A DNA stretch of 34,648 bases from Bryobacteraceae bacterium (GCA_025927575.1 JAICLJ010000034.1:1-34648), one strand, 5' to 3'; counted from the first letter of the stretch, positions 15,996-24,575 are shown. Notes: generated from the letters alone by a model not told the origin. Program-made: numbers and translations.

Positions 15996-16364
15996 TCAGT
16001 TGTAAGCTAATCCGCCGCCATACGGGGCATCGTGCTTCGCGCTGTTTGAAAATGAGTAGCTCTCGATATGACACTCCACGCCGAAGCCGTTGTTGTCGTT
16101 CAATACTTCCACGGCCATGACACGAATGCGGCAGTGCAAGTCCAGGCTCCCGTTCAAGAGTGACGGGTCAAACGTGGGAATCGAAATCAGGCATTCTAGT
16201 TCCTCTCCCGGAGTGAATCGCCGCCTGGCGCGGAAATAAAATCCCTCGCTGCTGACGTTATCAGTCTGGCTCGAAATGGCTGGCCGTTCGGAGGATTCGA
16301 AAATCTGGATTGTCCAGCGTACCCCGAGCCGCGAGAATCGTTGGCGCCCGTTCTGTCCTGTCAT
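15996..16364 (-). CDS. PilZ-domain protein, probable c-di-GMP receptor
   Basis: A 122-residue single-domain protein. The two c-di-GMP-binding signatures of PilZ are present: RLGVR (RxxxR, residues 12-16) near the N-terminus, and NVSSEG ([D/N]xSxxG) about 20 residues later. The strands that follow (FTPGEELECLISIP, LDLHCRIRVMAVEV, FGVECHIESY) fit the PilZ barrel. It has no signal peptide or membrane helix, so it acts in the cytosol. Its place beside the deacetylase, on the same strand and behind its own sigma-54-like element (16451-16466), suggests that c-di-GMP tunes synthesis or export of the polymer after transcription. The start is ATG 16364; the ribosome site is weak. Confidence 0.75.
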   Translation of the reverse strand: MTGQNGRQRFSRLGVRWTIQIFESSERPAISSQTDNVSSEGFYFRARRRFTPGEELECLISIPTFDPSLLNGSLDLHCRIRVMAVEVLNDNNGFGVECHIESYSFSNSAKHDAPYGGGLAYN

Positions 16365-16848
16365 TTTGTTCTTATGCTGTCGTCCGTGGATTGGATCGTC
16401 CCCTTCATCCTTTAAAGCTGGCCAGTAGTCGGGAGACCTGCTGCTCCTTGAGCATTTCGTAGTCCAACCCGGAACGACAGAAAGGGAGAGGTGTCAGGGG
16501 GGAAGCCGATAAAACTGGACTATTTGCGATTGCGCGGAATTATTTTGGAGTCTGGCGCGAATTTTCTGAAATGTGCCAGAGTATAAGCAAATAACTTAGT
16601 ACTTGTTACTGTCTTTTGGTACGCGTGGAGGTTGAACGCCGCTGCTATCTGAGGTACCGTTGAGTCATCCAAGTCATGTTCCTTTTAGCCTAGGCCGATA
16701 GTTTTTGTCGGAGGGTATCTCATCGGAGGAGGTCTGGCAGCCGGCGAACGCTACGGATTTGTCTGAGGGCAGATTCGAGTGTTCTCAAACGATAATTGTT
16801 CGGACAGGTGACCGTCTAGACAGGTCATTGAGGCTGGCGAACTAGCAA
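16365..16848. other. Divergent regulatory region between PilZ gene and the kinase operon
   Basis: 484 bases without a gene. It holds the sigma-54-like element facing the PilZ gene. Nearer the kinase is an inverted pair, TCTGGC at 16551-16556 and GCCAGA at 16575-16580, just before TATAAG (about 16582), a possible -10 box with only a weak -35. No TGG-N9-TGC element faces the kinase, so the regulator operon seems not to need sigma-54. Confidence 0.45.
16451..16466 (-). promoter_or_regulatory. Predicted sigma-54 promoter of the PilZ gene
   Basis: The minus strand reads TGGACTACGAAATGCT, with TGG and TGC nine bases apart. The expected start is about 16440, 76 bases before ATG 16364. Confidence 0.42.
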
Positions 16849-18093
16849 ATGAAAGTAAAGCTGATAGCAAGAGATCCGGAACTATTCCGTATTTGTAGAG
16901 AAATCCTACCTAAAGAACACATATTAGGTTGGAACTCATTTGATGAGCAGGCCGGCGAATTGCCTGAGCCTGACGAGCTGACGATCTGGGATGTGCCGCC
17001 AGGTGGGGTGATCCCGGGTAATGCGACAGTGAAGCCTCTCTGGAATTCTCTGTTTCTCGTCGATCGCAACGACGTCGGCGCTTTCCGTGAAGCACACGGC
17101 CTGACACATCTCAACGTTGTTTTGAAGCCTGTCGGAAAGGCCACGCTCTCCGCGTTTCTCAATGAGGTTCTGGAAGTTGGCATGAAACCGCAGGCGAAGC
17201 GGAGCGAGTCTCCAGACCGCGAGGACTGCGATCAGATGCTGCAGTGCCTGATTCAGGCAAATCTGAGGTTGCAGGAATACGAGCAGGGACACTGGAACTT
17301 TCTCGCGCGGACTGTACACGACTTCCGGGCACCGCTGACGGCGGTGACGGGTTACTCGGGACTGCTCCTTGGTGAATTGTTGGGACCGCTCACAAAAGAT
17401 CAGAAGGAAGTGATTGAACGAATTCAGCAGAGCGCGCAACGGCTCTCGCGGATGTCGACTTCCATTTATCAGTTGAGCCTCGCGAGGCGCGGGGAGTACA
17501 GCGCGAATTATCAGCGGGCGGATATCCGAGAATGCCTGGAACAGGCGCTCGATGAAATGACGCCGGTCATCAGAGAGAAGGGAATCAGCATTGAGGCGGA
17601 ACTACTGCCCACACCCGATGACCTGCTGTTTGAACCGGCGCATATTGAGCAGGTGTTGCTCAGCCTTCTCGACAACGCGTGCAAATTTACCCCTCGATAC
17701 GGCCGGATCAGTATCCAGGGCCGCCCGTTTTTCTGGGAGCGGCGGCAGCCGAGGGGACGAGATGTGAATACCACGCAGGAACGTCGTTCTCGGGACCGGC
17801 GTCTGGTCAATGCTTTTCGCATCGACATTCAAGACAATGGTCCGGCTATTCCACAGGATCGCCTGGGCCGGATGTTTGAAGAGAATGCAAGCTACAGTGG
17901 AACCGGCGACCGTTCCGGAGGCGGCCTCGGGCTCGCGATTTCCAAGCTCATCATCGACCGCCACAGAGGTTCCATTTGGAGCGAAAATACGCCGGCCGGC
18001 GCGGCGTTTTCTTTTATTATGCCCATTGGGCTCATGTCGGATCACCTGGAATGCAGCGCACTGCAAGCGGGCGCGGCGGCGGGGAAGGAATAG
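16849..18093 (+). CDS. Cytosolic hybrid-like sensor histidine kinase with N-terminal receiver-like domain
   Basis: A 414-residue kinase lacking membrane helices. Residues 1-112 look like a receiver fold: strand ending IWDV with Asp48, SLFLVDR, then VVLKPVGKATLSAF with the conserved Lys-Pro; the usual acidic pair at the start is reduced to one Asp. The dimerisation helix carries the phospho-His in TVHDFRAPLTAVTGY (His157). The ATPase domain has LLDNACKF (N box), DIQDNGPAIP (G1) and SGGGLGLAIS (G2). An Arg-rich insertion of about 30 residues (292-322) is unusual inside this domain. The gene is nine bases upstream of the sigma-54 activator and is surely its partner in function. Signal input is unknown; the N-terminal domain may receive a phosphoryl group or bind another regulator. 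Confidence 0.83.
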   Translation: MKVKLIARDPELFRICREILPKEHILGWNSFDEQAGELPEPDELTIWDVPPGGVIPGNATVKPLWNSLFLVDRNDVGAFREAHGLTHLNVVLKPVGKATLSAFLNEVLEVGMKPQAKRSESPDREDCDQMLQCLIQANLRLQEYEQGHWNFLARTVHDFRAPLTAVTGYSGLLLGELLGPLTKDQKEVIERIQQSAQRLSRMSTSIYQLSLARRGEYSANYQRADIRECLEQALDEMTPVIREKGISIEAELLPTPDDLLFEPAHIEQVLLSLLDNACKFTPRYGRISIQGRPFFWERRQPRGRDVNTTQERRSRDRRLVNAFRIDIQDNGPAIPQDRLGRMFEENASYSGTGDRSGGGLGLAISKLIIDRHRGSIWSENTPAGAAFSFIMPIGLMSDHLECSALQAGAAAGKE

Positions 18094-18102
18094 ATCGATA
18101 CT

Positions 18103-19599
18103 ATGCAGCGAGATTATACAAGTCTGCGAATTGTTGTGGCCGAGGACGAACTCGAGGTACGTAGCTACTTCGAAACCGTGCTTCGGTGCCAGGGCTATGC
18201 GGTCGATACGGCGCAGGATGGGGATGAAGTGCTGGGCTATCTGCAGGATGGGAATGGCGAGTCCAGCGTCCAGGCGGTGCTGCTCGCCTTTCGAATGGCT
18301 GGAAAGGACGGCCTTTCGGTGTTGCGTGAGATTCGCAGCTTCGATAAGCGGTTGCCGGTAATCATGATTTCCGCCGATGGCTCGCCGCACGAGGCTCTCG
18401 AAGCGCGGCGAGCCGGCGCGACGGACCTTCTCGTGAAACCGGTGAATCACGAGGACCTCAGCAAGGCCGTCGCGAAAGTAGTCGAAGGCGCGTTGCCGTC
18501 CGCTGCGGTGGCCATCCGCCGGCTACCGTTAAACAGCAAAGGAACCTTTTTCGGAGCCAATCCAAGGATGCGAGAAATCGAAACGCTCGCCACTCAAATC
18601 GGCTCCTCCGAGGCGACGGTTCTGATCCAGGGAGAAACCGGATCAGGGAAGGAGATGCTCGCTCGTCACTTGCACTCGGTGTCACGCCGCGCCAATCGGC
18701 CTTTTTTGAAACTCAACTGTGCCGCGTTGCCGTCGGAACTGGTCGAAAGTGAGCTTTTTGGGTATGAAAAAGGTGCTTTTACAGGCGCTTTTCAGAAGAA
18801 ATCGGGCATGTTCGAGATCGCCGACGGAGGGACCATTCTGCTCGATGAAATCGGCGACATGGACTTCAAACTGCAGGCCAAGCTGTTGCAAGTGCTACAG
18901 GATTCCGAATTCCAGCGTGTCGGTGGAAAAGAAACCATCCACGTGGACGTGCGCGTCATCGCGGCTACTCATGCCGACCTTGAGGGAGGGATCGCGAAGA
19001 AAACTTTTCGTGAGGATCTGTTCTACCGATTGAACGTCATCAATCTGCGCTTGCCGCCGCTTCGTGAACGAAAAGACGACATTTTGGGACTGGCTGAGAT
19101 TTTCTTGCAGAAACATAGCACGCCGGGAACGCCCGCGCCGGTCCTCACCGCTCCTCTGCAGCGAGCGCTGATCAATCACAGTTGGCCGGGCAATATTCGG
19201 GAGCTTGAAAACGTCATCCGCAAATTCATTGTGCTCGGCAACGCGAGCCTGATTATCTCGGAACTACAGGAGCGCGCGATGCGTTCGGCCTCCTCCAAGC
19301 AAAACGGCGTATTGCCCGTTCCTCCGAGCGCGTCGGCGGCCCCGGCCTCACCGATTCTGGAGCAGGTAACCAAGGCAAAAGAAGAAGCCGAAAGCGAAGC
19401 GATTAAAGCGGCGCTGAATGCGACTCATTGGAACCGAAAGCAGGCTGCGGCGCTTTTGAAAATCGATTACAAAGCACTTTTATACAAAATGAAAAAACTT
19501 GGCCTCGAAGATGCTGTACCGATTTCGGCGGCTTCAAAGCGGAAGATCTCTTCGGAGTCGGACGCCAGTTTTATCATTCGATACGAAACAAGGATGTAG
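18103..19599 (+). CDS. Sigma-54 activator (NtrC type) with a receiver lacking the phospho-acceptor Asp
   Basis: A 498-residue enhancer-binding protein. The receiver (about 8-125) keeps the acidic pocket (EDE, 14-16), Ser90 and Lys112, but the phospho-acceptor position reads LLAFRM: Ala62, codon GCC at 18286-18288, instead of Asp. The AAA+ domain has Walker A GETGSGKE (178-185), the sigma-54-contacting GAFTGA loop (225-230) and Walker [13 protein letters not shown] (243-254). A Fis-type helix-turn-helix ends the protein ([20 protein letters not shown]). So it should open sigma-54 promoters, but not through ordinary Asp phosphorylation. It follows the kinase by nine bases and precedes wbpA by 11. 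PEP-CTERM/EPS loci elsewhere carry a comparable PrsK/PrsR pair. Its likely targets are the TGG-N9-TGC promoters in this window. Confidence 0.88.
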   Translation: MQRDYTSLRIVVAEDELEVRSYFETVLRCQGYAVDTAQDGDEVLGYLQDGNGESSVQAVLLAFRMAGKDGLSVLREIRSFDKRLPVIMISADGSPHEALEARRAGATDLLVKPVNHEDLSKAVAKVVEGALPSAAVAIRRLPLNSKGTFFGANPRMREIETLATQIGSSEATVLIQGETGSGKEMLARHLHSVSRRANRPFLKLNCAALPSELVESELFGYEKGAFTGAFQKKSGMFEIADGGTILLDEIGDMDFKLQAKLLQVLQDSEFQRVGGKETIHVDVRVIAATHADLEGGIAKKTFREDLFYRLNVINLRLPPLRERKDDILGLAEIFLQKHSTPGTPAPVLTAPLQRALINHSWPGNIRELENVIRKFIVLGNASLIISELQERAMRSASSKQNGVLPVPPSASAAPASPILEQVTKAKEEAESEAIKAALNATHWNRKQAAALLKIDYKALLYKMKKLGLEDAVPISAASKRKISSESDASFIIRYETRM

Positions 19600-19610
19600 G
19601 TGTCATTTAG

Positions 19611-20942
19611 ATGCTTCTTACGAAAACAGAACCCGAAGTCTGGGTGGAATCGCTTTCTGAAAAGATTCGCGAGCGTACGGCGCTTGTTGGAATCGTAGGC
19701 CTGGGCTACGTTGGTCTTCCCCTCGCGGTGGAGTTCGCCAAAGCGGGCTTCACCGTCACGGGAATCGATTTGCAGGGATCGAAGGTGGATGGAATTAACC
19801 TCGGCCGGTCGCACGTTGCCGACATCCCTACCGAGGAAGTGGCGCAGCTCGTCGAGAGCGGCAAATTGACGGCGACCTCGGATTTTTCTGTAATCGCGGA
19901 TTTGGACACGATTAACATTTGTGTGCCGACGCCGCTCCGGAAAACCAAGGATCCGGACATGAGCTATATCGTCTCCGCTTGCAACCAGATCGGCCAGCAT
20001 CTGCATCCAGGAACGCTGGTCATCCTCGAATCAACAACCTATCCGGGTACTACCGATGAGCTGGTTTTGCCAGCTCTGCAAAAACCAAACCTTCGGATTG
20101 GTGAAGAATTCTTTCTCTGTTTCTCCCCGGAACGCGTGGACCCAGGTAACCCACAGTACCGGACTAAGAATATTCCGAAGGTAGTGGGCGGTGTCACTCC
20201 GGCGTGTACGCAGCTAGGCGCCTTGTTCTATTCGCAAGCGCTTGAAAAGGTGATTTCCGTCAGTTCCACTCAGGTCGCCGAAATGGTGAAGCTGCTTGAG
20301 AATACGTTCCGCATGATCAACATCGGGCTGGTGAACGAAATGGCCGTCATGTGCGATCGCATGAAAATCAATATCTGGGAAGTGATCGACGCAGCCGCTA
20401 CCAAGCCGTTTGGCTTCATGCCCTTCTACCCGGGCCCCGGATTAGGTGGTCACTGCATTCCGGTCGATCCCTTTTATCTATCGTGGAAAACACGCCAGGC
20501 CGGAATTGAGGCGCGGTTCATCGAACTCGCCGGATATATCAACGGGCAGATGCCCCATTTCGTGGTGGATAAGATCCAAAATGCGTTGAACGATCACGGC
20601 AAACCATTGCGAAACTCACACGTTCATTTGATGGGCGTCGCCTACAAGAAGGACATCGACGACGTTCGCGAATCTCCCGCTCTGGATATCATCCACCTGT
20701 TGCGCTCTCGTGGAAGCCGTGTCACCTACACCGATCCGTTCGTGCCGTCGGTGCGGATCGACGATGGCGAGCGCCTGTTCGCGGCGGATGATGACGGAAT
20801 CCTCGCGGAAGCGGATTGTGTTGTGATCATCACGGACCATACGGGCTTCGATTATGCGAAACTCATCGAGACTTCCCGGTTGGTTCTCGACACCCGAAAC
20901 GCGGTGAAATCATTCTCTTCACCTAAGATTGTCAGGTTGTAG
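19611..20942 (+). CDS. wbpA: UDP-N-acetylglucosamine 6-dehydrogenase, WbpA-like
   Basis: Likely oxidises UDP-GlcNAc to UDP-GlcNAc-uronate with two NAD+, the entry step of the WbpA-B-E-D route. The protein is 443 residues. An NAD site reads VGLGYVGLPLAVEFAKAG (about 29-46); the substrate and hinge region has FSPERVDPGN and the catalytic Cys lies in GPGLGGHCIPVDPFYLSW; the C-terminal UDP-binding domain follows with MGVAYKKDIDDVRESPALDI. These forms are those of the WbpA/TviB group rather than UDP-glucose dehydrogenases. It lies 11 bases after the sigma-54 activator, so the regulators and the first enzyme share a transcript, about 10 kb from the operon holding the other three steps. Confidence 0.85.
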   Translation: MLLTKTEPEVWVESLSEKIRERTALVGIVGLGYVGLPLAVEFAKAGFTVTGIDLQGSKVDGINLGRSHVADIPTEEVAQLVESGKLTATSDFSVIADLDTINICVPTPLRKTKDPDMSYIVSACNQIGQHLHPGTLVILESTTYPGTTDELVLPALQKPNLRIGEEFFLCFSPERVDPGNPQYRTKNIPKVVGGVTPACTQLGALFYSQALEKVISVSSTQVAEMVKLLENTFRMINIGLVNEMAVMCDRMKINIWEVIDAAATKPFGFMPFYPGPGLGGHCIPVDPFYLSWKTRQAGIEARFIELAGYINGQMPHFVVDKIQNALNDHGKPLRNSHVHLMGVAYKKDIDDVRESPALDIIHLLRSRGSRVTYTDPFVPSVRIDDGERLFAADDDGILAEADCVVIITDHTGFDYAKLIETSRLVLDTRNAVKSFSSPKIVRL

Positions 20943-21507
20943 CTGAATATCGGGTTGGCTGCGGACCGAAAATCACGTCGCTCTGTTTCAGAAATTCTCA
21001 AGATGGAGCAAGTGGCCCTCCGCAGCTTACGCTACTCCCCGCTTTTGCGGGTTTCCCACCCGGGTCACGCAAGCGATTCAGGTCAATGCACATAAGGGAT
21101 TCGAACAAGTGTTCCGGAACCCTGGACCGGTGAAAGCGCCCTGGCAGCTAAAGGTAGGGTGCGGGTGCCGGGCGTTCAGCGGTGAGTCGCAAAAGTGTCG
21201 GGCGTGGGCATTCGGCCCGAACACATTCAGGGTTCAGACGGGCGGCCGAGCTTTGATACACATTGCGCAAAAGCCGTTGCGGCGTGTGCGGGAATCGCAG
21301 CCGCCTCGGCTGTCGAGGCTCGGGCGCTCATTGCCCGCACAAGCGCTCTAAGTATCTGGCTTATATCGCGGAAAATCTATAGAAGCGCCCTAACGCCAGC
21401 TGTCGTCGCGCATGGCCCTCAGCGTTGACAGTTGACCATCTACCCCTGTCAGTTCGTTCCGGTGGTAGGATATCTACCGAGACTTCGAAACGGCTGGAAG
21501 TCGCAAC
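20943..21507. other. Intergenic region between wbpA and the first ADOP permease
   Basis: 565 bases. Apart from the hairpin at 21038-21054 and the short palindrome GGTAG-GATAT-CTACC about 40 bases before the permease start (near 21461-21475), I see no gene, transposon end or RNA. Short frames here have no recognisable content. No sigma-54-like element is present on either strand. Confidence 0.45.
21038..21054 (+). terminator. Possible terminator after wbpA
   Basis: CCCGC and GCGGG pair perfectly around a TTTT loop and are followed by TTT. The stem is only five pairs, and the site is about 95 bases after the wbpA stop, so termination here is plausible but weakly supported. Confidence 0.35.
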
Positions 21508-24135
21508 ATGATGTTATGGCCGCGGCGACCGAAACAGGACAACGATCTCGATCGGGAGGTGCGTTCTCATCTGGACCTGGAAGCCGAGGAAGCAACTGAA
21601 TCGGGCGCTTCGCCCGGCGAGGCGCGTTTCGCTGCCCGGCGCCTGTTCGGCAATGTTACGCGTGTGAAGGAAAGCATCCGCGAGACTTCCCCCTGGACGC
21701 GCTGGGATGTGCTTGCGAAAGATGTTCTCTACGCCGCGCGGAGCATTCGCAAAAGCCCAGCATTCGCCGCTCTCGCCATCGTTACACTCGCCTTGGGAAT
21801 CGGCGCAAATACCGCGATCTTTAGCGTGCTGGATAACGTACTGCTGCGGCCACTACCGTATCCCGAATCCAATCGTCTTGTCCGCCTGGTGCAGAACCAA
21901 CCGGGGATGGGCGAGGGGCACCTTGGCACGGCGCCGCCGGAGTTCGTCGCCTACCGGGACCGCACCCGCGCTTTCTCCGGTGTTGCGGGTTATCAGACGG
22001 ATTCATACGATCTCACCGGCGGCAGCGAGGCGGAACAGATTACGGCCTGCCAGGCGACGGCAAGTCTGTTTTCGGTGCTGCGAATAGAACCGCTGCTTGG
22101 CCGCACTTTCACGGCTGGCGAGGAACTTTCGGCCGCCGAAAGAGTCGTGGTCCTGAGCTACGGCTTCTGGCAGCGGCGCTATGGCGCGAATCCGAACGTA
22201 CTCGGCGCGACGCTGACGTTGAACGAGCAATCCTATCGAATCATTGGCGTGATGCCGCGGAGTTTCACGTTTCCAGCCACCGCTACAACGCCGGGCGAGC
22301 CGCCTGCCGTCTGGACGCCTCTGTCCTTCACGCCGCACGAACTTGGTGATTGGGCCAGCAGCTTCGACACGAGCGTCGTCGCGCGGCTTAAAGATGGCGT
22401 GACTCTGGCGCAGGCGAAAGATGATGCCCGCCGCGTTGCAAAGCAGTTTCAGGCGGACCATTCCGACATCTATTCGGGCAACGTGCGGCTCGAGGTCGCC
22501 CTTGAGCCGTGGACTGGTGAACTCGACCAGCGCGTGCCTCTGGCGCTTTCGATGCTGACCTTCGCGGTCGGTTTCGTGCTGCTGATCGCCTGCGCGAATG
22601 TCGCTAATCTGATGCTGGCGCGCGCCGGAACCCGCCAGCGCGAACTGTCAATCCGCCGCGCTCTCGGCGCGGGTCAGATGAGGCTCATGCGGCAGGTGTT
22701 GATCGAAAGCGCGCTGATTGTGACGGCGGGCGCGGCTTTAGGTTGTGTGCTTGCGCAAGGGTTGGTCCGTGTCATTGCCGCGCTCTGGAACCACGAAGTA
22801 AATCTTCAGACGGCGCACGTCGATGTGCGCGCGTTTCTGTTTACTCTTGCGTTATCGGGCATCACTTGTCTGTTATGCGCCTTCGTGCCGGCGTGGCGCG
22901 CCCGCAAACCCAATCTGAACGACGCGCTGAAGCAGTCCGCCCGGCAGGCGGGCTCCAGCCGTCATCATCGGCGGCTTCCTCGTCTTCTGATCGTGGCGGA
23001 AGCGGCGTGCTCGGCGGTTCTGCTGATCGGGGCGGGGCTTCTGCTTCACAGCTTCGTAAGAGTGCTGCAGGTTTCCCCCGGTTTCAACCCGGAGCGCGCG
23101 CTCATCGTCCGAACCACTTTCAATCGCGAGCGCTATGCGGAGCCTTGGCAGCGCCACACAGCCGAGCGCACGATCTTCGCGAAACTTGCCGCGCTGCCGG
23201 GCGTCGAAGCAGTCGCGCTCACCACGCACATTCCACTGGCCGATAGCCGCCAAATCGGAGTGCTGCTCGACGGACACGATCCGGGCGATGTCCATTGGGC
23301 TGACAATGCGCTGATCAGCGGCGATTACTTTCGCGTGATGGGTATCCCTATTCTGCGCGGCCGCACGTTTTCGGAGGCGGATTCGTCGCGAACTCCTCCG
23401 GTGGCGATCGTGAACGAGACCATGGCCAAACAATTCTGGCCGAAGCAGAATCCGGTGGGCCGGGGATTCTGGTGGGGTGGCAGGCATCTCATAGTGGTCG
23501 CCATCTGCGGGGATGTCCGCCTCGAAGCGCTCGATAAACCGGTGGCGCCGGCGGTCTACAACTCGGTGTACCAGATCGAGAGCGGCGCAACCACGAACGG
23601 CGTCTATATCATCCGAACCGCGACAGAGAACCGCATGCGGCTTGCCGCGGCCGCACGCAACGCGATCTGGTCTGTCGATCGCGGGCTTCCCATTGTCGGC
23701 ATTACGAACTTGCATCAAGTGGTCGCCGGATCCCTCGCGATCCGGCGAGCATCGCTCTTGCTTGTGGCGAGCTTTGCCGCGCTCGCGCTCATTCTCTCGC
23801 TCGTCGGCGTTTACGGAGTTCTGTCATACGCAGTAACACAGCGCACCCAGGAGATGGGCGTGCGACTTGCCCTCGGAGCACACCCGGCGGCTTTAATCCG
23901 GCTCGTTGCGGCAGAAGGGCTGCGCCTAACGGGGACCGGGCTACTGTTGGGAATCGCCGCTGGCGCGCTGGCGAGCAAACTGGTATCGAAGCTGCTTTTC
24001 GACGTCCAGCCGCTCGACCCGATTGCCTTTGCCGGCGCAATTCTTCTATTGCTCGCCGTTTCTCTGATCGCCAGCTACATCCCCGCGCGCCGGGCTTCAC
24101 GCATCGACCCGATGGTGGCGCTGCGGGATGAGTGA
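21508..24135 (+). CDS. ADOP-family duplicated orphan ABC permease (MacB/FtsX type), first copy
   Basis: An 875-residue membrane protein of the acidobacterial duplicated orphan permease family. Residues 1-70 are the short helical prefix (LDREVRSHLDLEAEE, GEARFAARRLFGN). A first membrane helix (LAIVTLALGIGANTAIFSVL, about 89-108) precedes a MacB-like periplasmic domain. Then comes an FtsX block with three helices (about 345-460, including CANVANLMLARAGTRQRELSIRRALGAG), and the whole layout repeats in the second half, ending in PARRASRIDPMVALRDE. No ATPase gene is adjacent, hence 'orphan'; the exported substrate is unknown. A padR repressor and a second ADOP gene follow. A GGAAG site lies upstream of ATG 21508. 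Confidence 0.87.
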   Translation: MMLWPRRPKQDNDLDREVRSHLDLEAEEATESGASPGEARFAARRLFGNVTRVKESIRETSPWTRWDVLAKDVLYAARSIRKSPAFAALAIVTLALGIGANTAIFSVLDNVLLRPLPYPESNRLVRLVQNQPGMGEGHLGTAPPEFVAYRDRTRAFSGVAGYQTDSYDLTGGSEAEQITACQATASLFSVLRIEPLLGRTFTAGEELSAAERVVVLSYGFWQRRYGANPNVLGATLTLNEQSYRIIGVMPRSFTFPATATTPGEPPAVWTPLSFTPHELGDWASSFDTSVVARLKDGVTLAQAKDDARRVAKQFQADHSDIYSGNVRLEVALEPWTGELDQRVPLALSMLTFAVGFVLLIACANVANLMLARAGTRQRELSIRRALGAGQMRLMRQVLIESALIVTAGAALGCVLAQGLVRVIAALWNHEVNLQTAHVDVRAFLFTLALSGITCLLCAFVPAWRARKPNLNDALKQSARQAGSSRHHRRLPRLLIVAEAACSAVLLIGAGLLLHSFVRVLQVSPGFNPERALIVRTTFNRERYAEPWQRHTAERTIFAKLAALPGVEAVALTTHIPLADSRQIGVLLDGHDPGDVHWADNALISGDYFRVMGIPILRGRTFSEADSSRTPPVAIVNETMAKQFWPKQNPVGRGFWWGGRHLIVVAICGDVRLEALDKPVAPAVYNSVYQIESGATTNGVYIIRTATENRMRLAAAARNAIWSVDRGLPIVGITNLHQVVAGSLAIRRASLLLVASFAALALILSLVGVYGVLSYAVTQRTQEMGVRLALGAHPAALIRLVAAEGLRLTGTGLLLGIAAGALASKLVSKLLFDVQPLDPIAFAGAILLLLAVSLIASYIPARRASRIDPMVALRDE

Positions 24136-24164
24136 AGGCGCCAGAAACCTCGATAACAATCCGC

Positions 24165-24193
24165 TTGACTCATGGACGCAGCGTATATATAAA
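24165..24193 (+). promoter_or_regulatory. Sigma-70 promoter of padR
   Basis: TTGACT (24165-24170) and TATAAA (24188-24193) are separated by 17 bases, close to the housekeeping consensus. The start of transcription would be near 24200, about 36 bases before ATG 24236. The -10 box overlaps the left arm of the inverted repeat at 24190-24224. Confidence 0.65.
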
Positions 24194-24224
24194 TAACTTA
24201 GGTATGCAGATTGTCAGTTATTTA
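24190..24224. promoter_or_regulatory. Likely PadR operator: 9-bp inverted repeat over the padR promoter
   Basis: TAAATAACT (24190-24198) and AGTTATTTA (24216-24224) are perfect reverse complements 17 bases apart. The left arm covers part of the -10 box and the transcription start lies between the arms. PadR repressors commonly bind such AT-rich palindromes near their own promoters, so autorepression of padR and the downstream permease is the natural reading. Confidence 0.6.
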
Positions 24225-24235
24225 GGCGTCACAAA

Positions 24236-24565
24236 ATGAGCCGGCCTTCGGATCTGATTCAGGGTACGCTCGACCTCCTGATTCTGAAGACGATCTCCAC
24301 CGAGCCGAAGCACGGTTGGGCAATCGCAAAGCGGATTCAACAGGTCAGCGAAGACGCCCTGCAAGTCACGCAAGGCGCTCTCTATCCGGCTCTACACCGC
24401 TTGGAGCACCAGGGTTGGATTTCGGCCAAATGGCGCACCACGGAAACCGGACGCGAGGCGAAGTTCTATCAATTGACAAAAGCGGGAGCCGCTCAGCTCG
24501 AAAAAGAACTGGCGCAATGGGAACGTCTCTCTAACGCCATCGGGCTTGTCATTCGGCTCGCCTAG
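24236..24565 (+). CDS. PadR-family transcriptional repressor
   Basis: A 109-residue winged-helix protein. It begins LIQGTLDLLILKTI, the usual PadR first helix, followed by HGWAIAKRIQQVSEDALQVT, then GALYPALHRLEHQGWISAKW (recognition helix and wing) and the family's GREAKFYQLTKAGAAQLEKE. This is the short PadR class that accompanies ADOP permeases throughout Acidobacteriota. It ends 10 bases before the second permease and is 100 bases after the first, so it probably controls at least the second through the operator at 24190-24224. The inducing ligand is unknown. Confidence 0.88.
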   Translation: MSRPSDLIQGTLDLLILKTISTEPKHGWAIAKRIQQVSEDALQVTQGALYPALHRLEHQGWISAKWRTTETGREAKFYQLTKAGAAQLEKELAQWERLSNAIGLVIRLA

Positions 24566-24575
24566 GAGACGCAAT

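Noticed and set aside
16735-16755. GG-N10-GC match facing the kinase gene (GAGGAGGTCTGGCAGCC)
   Set aside because: Lacks the T before GG and before GC that all seven other elements share, and is a poor match elsewhere.
21109-21428. Short plus-strand frames between wbpA and the first permease
   Set aside because: Overlapping frames of Arg-rich composition, typical of GC-rich non-coding DNA; no transposase or integrase motif found.
22873-23718. 281-codon minus-strand frame inside the first permease
   Set aside because: Shadow of the permease coding strand; Arg/Asp/His-rich with no domain.
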